From: a bacterium
GTDB lineage: Bacteria > Bacteroidota > Ignavibacteria > Ignavibacteriales > Ignavibacteriaceae
Length of the DNA: 64,000 nt
Assembly (NCBI GenBank): GCA_016716565.1
Contig: JADJWC010000002.1
Span: forward strand, 806,001-870,000
Direction of reading: 5' to 3'
The position numbers were made by a program, and so were the translations under genes. Positions 60,871 to 64,000 of the stretch are shown in pieces. A model generated the notes under the pieces. That model did no database searches. It was given only the letters and a program-made list of their open reading frames with translations, and was not told the origin of the DNA. Each line of letters starts with the position of its first letter. Positions within the stretch are counted from its first letter, which is position 1.

Positions 60871-61554
60871 TCAACTCACCAACTTATACCCAATCCCGTG
60901 AACAGTTAAAATTATTTGCGGGTGATTGGGATCTTTTTCAATTTTGTTACGCAGCTTAACAATGAAATTATCAACTGTACGCGTTGCAGGATTTTCTTCA
61001 TATCCCCAAATGTTGTTGAGCAATTCATCTCTGCTGATTGTCTGGTTTCTTTTTTTCCAGAGATAGTGAAGTATCTCAAATTCTTTGTGTGACATCTGAA
61101 CAGGGATTCCTTCCTCATAAGCCTGGTAGCCAGTAAAATGAACAGTAAGCTTTCCGATGACAGCTTCCGAAACATTTGTATTGATTGAGGTCTCACCTCT
61201 TCGTAAAACCGCTTTTACTCTTGCTAAAAGCTCGCGAAGACTAAATGGTTTTGTAACATAATCATCAGCGCCTAATTCAAGTCCGAGTACTTTATCAATC
61301 TCTTCACCTTTTGCAGTGAGAAGAATCACGGGTGTCTGCACTCCTTCTTTGCGGATTGTCTTGCAAACATCAAAGCCTGACATCTTGGGCATCATCACAT
61401 CGAGAATGATAAGATTGTATTGGTTTTCGCGGATCATCTTCAAACCTTTTTCACCATCTTCAGCAATGCTTACTTCGTAACCTTCAAATTCGAGATTGTC
61501 ACGCAAACCCATCCGCATATTTGGTTCGTCTTCGACGATTAAGATTTTGACCAT
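60871..61554 (-). CDS. OmpR/PhoB-family response regulator
   Basis: 227 residues from the ATG at 61554 (MVKILIVEDEPNMR). The upstream 16 codons look spurious. Receiver domain: acidic pair EDE, phospho-accepting Asp in LIILDVMMPKMSG, the Thr in ILLTAKG and the Lys in DYVTKPFS. The C-terminal winged helix has the OmpR pattern, ISRDELLNNIWGYEENPATR and TVDNFIVKLRNKIEKDP. It is the partner of the kinase at 61690-63273, downstream on the same strand, with a palindromic repeat in between. Targets are unknown. Confidence 0.9.
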   Translation of the reverse strand: MVKILIVEDEPNMRMGLRDNLEFEGYEVSIAEDGEKGLKMIRENQYNLIILDVMMPKMSGFDVCKTIRKEGVQTPVILLTAKGEEIDKVLGLELGADDYVTKPFSLRELLARVKAVLRRGETSINTNVSEAVIGKLTVHFTGYQAYEEGIPVQMSHKEFEILHYLWKKRNQTISRDELLNNIWGYEENPATRTVDNFIVKLRNKIEKDPNHPQIILTVHGIGYKLVS

Positions 61555-61597
61555 AGGTTTTATTAGAATATTATTATTAAGTAAAACGATTCCGACC

Positions 61598-61676
61598 GTC
61601 ATTCCTGCGAAAGCAGGAATCTACAGCTCACTAATTCATCATCATAAATATGGATTCCCACTTTCGTGGGAATGAC
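61598..61676. repeat. Palindromic two-hairpin repeat, 79 bp
   Basis: Left half GTCATTCCTGCGAAAGCAGG and onward (61598-61622), right half GGATTCCC..GGGAATGAC (61652-61676). It lies between the kinase gene and its response regulator gene, so it may reduce or process the regulator transcript. It has the same total length as the copy at 63588, although the middle 27 bp differ. Confidence 0.8.
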
Positions 61677-61689
61677 AACAAGAAAACAA

Positions 61690-63273
61690 TTAATCCTTAT
61701 TCAACGGTAACAGCAACGTAAACTTACTTCCTTTATTCACTTCACTGCTTAACTCAATTTTGCCATGATGCGCATCAACAATATGCTTAACAATGCTTAA
61801 ACCGATTCCAGATCCTTTTACATTGTGAATGTTTCCAGAGCTCACTCTGAAAAATTTTTCAAACACTTTTTTCTGATCTTTTGATGGAATTCCAATCCCT
61901 TTATCCTCAACGTCCACAAAAGCAAAATTGTTTTCCATTCCGGTACGAATAGTAATTTCCTTTATACTATCACTATATTTAACTGAATTGTCAACGAGAT
62001 TAACTATTGCTTCTGAAACTGCTTCTTCATCAAGTTTGATAATAGGGATTGATTCATCTTTAATAATATTAAATGTAAATCCTTTCTGCTCCAGATGGAA
62101 TTTGTACGAGCGGTAAACATTTTCTGCTACATCGTTTAAATAGCTGTCCACAAAATTGAATTGTCTCTTTCCGGCTTCCATTTTTGAAAAGTTAAGAATT
62201 GAATTAACTATCTTTCCAAGCCTGTTCGCTTCCTGGCTGATGATTGAATAGTACTCTTTCTTCTTCTCTTCTGTTTTTATCCTGTCCATTTCAAGAGTTT
62301 CTGAAAACATACTTATCAGCGAAAGAGGTGTTCTGAGTTCGTGAGAGACATTCGAGACAAAATCTTCCTTTATTTGCGCCAGCTCAACTTCTTTCTTAAT
62401 ATTCCTGTAAACGATCCAAACGCCAAAAATTAGCACGACCGTAAGTAAACCAACAAGCAAAATGTTTGTGAGTGCCCTCTGCTGAACAAGATCTTCAATC
62501 GTTTGTCCAACTAGTGAAATTCCTATCTGATAGTCAGGAAATATCCAAAGTGATTTAGATTGCTGTACTTCACCAATCTTAAAATCTTTCGATGAGTTGA
62601 ATTGATAATTTTCTTCACGATTAAAAACTGAAATTAAAAATTCCTGTTGGGCAACTTCCTGTAATTTGGGTGAAAGTATGCGATATGTAAACTCCTTTGG
62701 ATCAATCACCATCCCGGTTATCCTTTTTAACCCTTCCGGAGTTTCTTCTATAAATAACAGAATCGAACCATCAATAGTTGTATCAGATTTGATAGGCTCA
62801 AGTTTTCTGTATCCCGCTTCTTTATAAGTTAAAAGTCTGTTTACAACTGGTTGATTTTCAGATATATTTTTTTTAATTGATTTTTTAAACTCACCAAGTT
62901 TATTCAAGAACTCACTGTCATTATTTTGTCTAACGATCAGCTTTATTTCACTATCCACACTATCAGCCACAAAGATTAGATTTAAGGATGGAAACTGGCT
63001 GTAAAAACTGTCAATGGTTGAAGAAATTTTCACATCATCTAAATTATTAAGCTTATCATGAAATTCATCAATCTTACTAGCCCAGTCGCTCACAACATCT
63101 TCAGAATATTGGTTAACTGAATATAAAATTGCATCAAGCTGGTTGGAGTAAATTTTTGAGATTACTTCTTCGTTTTGCTTTAATGATAGAAATTCGTTAA
63201 CCGTAAGAAAGACTGCAGGAAGTAGTATTAGAATAATGAGTATGATAACTATTCTTTTTACGGTCTTGTTCAT
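61690..63273 (-). CDS. Two-component sensor histidine kinase
   Basis: 527-residue membrane kinase. The N-terminal helix (IVIILIILILLPAVFLTV) and a second helix around 270-290 (ILLVGLLTVVLIFGVWIVY) enclose a periplasmic sensor domain of about 250 residues that I do not recognise. The H-box is NVSHELRTPLSLISMF and the N-box NLVDNSVKYS, with DKGIGIPSKD and GSGIGLSIV. It is cognate to the downstream response regulator. The signal is unknown. Confidence 0.88.
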   Translation of the reverse strand: MNKTVKRIVIILIILILLPAVFLTVNEFLSLKQNEEVISKIYSNQLDAILYSVNQYSEDVVSDWASKIDEFHDKLNNLDDVKISSTIDSFYSQFPSLNLIFVADSVDSEIKLIVRQNNDSEFLNKLGEFKKSIKKNISENQPVVNRLLTYKEAGYRKLEPIKSDTTIDGSILLFIEETPEGLKRITGMVIDPKEFTYRILSPKLQEVAQQEFLISVFNREENYQFNSSKDFKIGEVQQSKSLWIFPDYQIGISLVGQTIEDLVQQRALTNILLVGLLTVVLIFGVWIVYRNIKKEVELAQIKEDFVSNVSHELRTPLSLISMFSETLEMDRIKTEEKKKEYYSIISQEANRLGKIVNSILNFSKMEAGKRQFNFVDSYLNDVAENVYRSYKFHLEQKGFTFNIIKDESIPIIKLDEEAVSEAIVNLVDNSVKYSDSIKEITIRTGMENNFAFVDVEDKGIGIPSKDQKKVFEKFFRVSSGNIHNVKGSGIGLSIVKHIVDAHHGKIELSSEVNKGSKFTLLLPLNKD

Positions 63274-63375
63274 CAGGTTAACAAATTGTCGTGGATTACT
63301 TTATACATTACAAAACTTTATTTTCATTTCTAAAATAATGAAATATATTTTTGAAGAAGATATTGAGAAAAATAT

Positions 63376-63576
63376 ATGCAGAGAACTTTAATAATAATCG
63401 GAATTGTGATTTTGCTGGCAGGATTGCTCTGGCCCTGGCTGATAAAGTTGCCTATTGGTAAACTTCCGGGAGATATAATAATAGATAAACCGAATTTTAA
63501 GATCTACATTCCTATTACTACGATGATCATTTTCAGCTTGCTGCTGACATTGATATTCTGGTTATTCAGGAAATGA
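63376..63576 (+). CDS. DUF2905 small membrane protein
   Basis: 66 residues with two membrane helices (IIGIVILLAGLLWPWLI and ITTMIIFSLLLTLIFWL), joined by the loop LPIGKLPGDIIIDKPNFKIY, which is diagnostic of DUF2905. The function is not known. It is a single gene divergent from the kinase gene. A palindromic repeat follows 11 bp after its stop. Confidence 0.85.
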   Translation: MQRTLIIIGIVILLAGLLWPWLIKLPIGKLPGDIIIDKPNFKIYIPITTMIIFSLLLTLIFWLFRK

Positions 63577-63587
63577 GGTTTCCGAAT

Positions 63588-63666
63588 GTCATTCCTGCGA
63601 AAGCAGGAATCTACTCACCGAGAACTGAAATAGATCGAAATGGATTCCCACTTTCGTGGGAATGAC
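63588..63666. repeat. Palindromic two-hairpin repeat, 79 bp
   Basis: Same ends as 61598-61676 (GTCATTCCTGCGAAAGCAGG left, GGATTCCC..GGGAATGAC right) with a different 27-bp middle of equal length. It lies between two convergent genes. Confidence 0.8.
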
Positions 63667-63678
63667 CATACTAACATC

Positions 63679-64000
63679 CTACGTCTTCAACAATCCAACA
63701 TCCACCATACATTTTTTAATCCGTTCAAAAGTTTTGTGAATATTATTATCCAGTCCAATTGAAATTCTGACAAGTCCTTCACTCAATCCCATTTTCTCCT
63801 GCTCTTCTTTCGGAATCTCAGATGACGTGCTGTGTCCGGGCGAACTAAATAAAGTCTTGAAGTAACCAAGACTCACTGCAAGGTAACCGACTTTTTCATC
63901 CTGCATTTTTTTCATAAATGCATCGGCAGTTTTTTCATCACGCGCATCAAGTGCGAGCATACCACCAAATCCGAATCCTTCGTTCATCAGTTTTCTTAAT
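63679..64000 (-). CDS. Cys/Met metabolism PLP enzyme (cystathionine gamma-synthase/lyase type), partial
   Basis: Only the C-terminal 107 or so residues are inside the window. The frame stays open past the internal ATG at 63987 to base 64000 and continues to the right. The end of the Cys/Met PLP family is clear: YFKTLFSSPGHSTSSEIP and LVRISIGLDN. The family includes methionine gamma-lyase, cystathionine gamma-synthase and O-acetylhomoserine sulfhydrylase. The part shown cannot tell these apart. The PLP Lys lies outside the window. Confidence 0.85.
   Translation of the reverse strand, partial: LRKLMNEGFGFGGMLALDARDEKTADAFMKKMQDEKVGYLAVSLGYFKTLFSSPGHSTSSEIPKEEQEKMGLSEGLVRISIGLDNNIHKTFERIKKCMVDVGLLKT

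Overview
The window reads as one contiguous chromosomal stretch of a low-GC bacterium from the Ignavibacteria / Bacteroidota-Chlorobiota branch. The best lineage clue is the type IX secretion C-terminal sorting domain (QNYPNPFNPFTTISYSI) on the beta-propeller protein at 58720-60816. It is typical of Ignavibacteria, and that assignment is inference. I saw no rRNA, tRNA, CRISPR array, prophage or classical insertion sequence.

Layout. 1-8.3 kb: the end of a lipoprotein cytochrome c, an M14 peptidase, a TerB-like protein, and threonine catabolism (tdh and kbl, convergent) interrupted by a palindromic element carrying a frameshifted GIY-YIG gene. A second KBL-like alpha-oxoamine synthase follows with its own acyl carrier protein. 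8.5-18.4 kb: acsA, a macro-domain protein, two EamA exporters, glutamine synthetase, enolase and an SDR protein with an unusual C-terminal half. 18.6-26.7 kb: an arsenic island on the minus strand. It has two ArsR repressors with visible palindromic operators, ArsM preceded by a newly noticed 47-residue Cys-rich peptide, an ArsP-like permease, ArsC, ACR3, CcdA and five thioredoxin-fold proteins.

26.9-47.3 kb: a hydrogen-metabolism block. The plus-strand operon hypA-hypB-hypF-hypC-hypD-hypE plus a NicO/UreH-like metal permease faces a minus-strand operon of about 18 genes. That operon encodes a membrane-bound group 4 [NiFe] hydrogenase, a flavin/Fe-S electron-input module like the beta and gamma subunits of sulfhydrogenases, two proton-pump subunits and Mrp (MbhD/E, B, C, D, E, F, G) subunits. 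It ends with an HycF-like ferredoxin, a maturation protease and a RegB-like histidine kinase carrying a GGxxNPF quinone-sensing motif.

47.6-55.8 kb: a Kef-type antiporter, then a complete gnd-zwf-pgl-tal-pgi operon for the pentose phosphate pathway. 55.9-64 kb: a PAP2 phosphatase, a lipoprotein with two sugar-binding-like domains, a HEAT-repeat protein, the T9SS-exported propeller, a two-component pair, a DUF2905 protein and the end of a Cys/Met-metabolism PLP enzyme.

Short palindromic repeats (GTCATTCC...GGAATGAC ends) are scattered between genes. The best candidates for undescribed biology are the Cys-rich peptide duplicated from the ArsM N-terminus (26121-26264), the GIY-YIG gene enclosed by the repeat halves (4451-4804), and the hydrogenase joining an NAD(P)H module, an Mrp pump and a quinone-sensor kinase.
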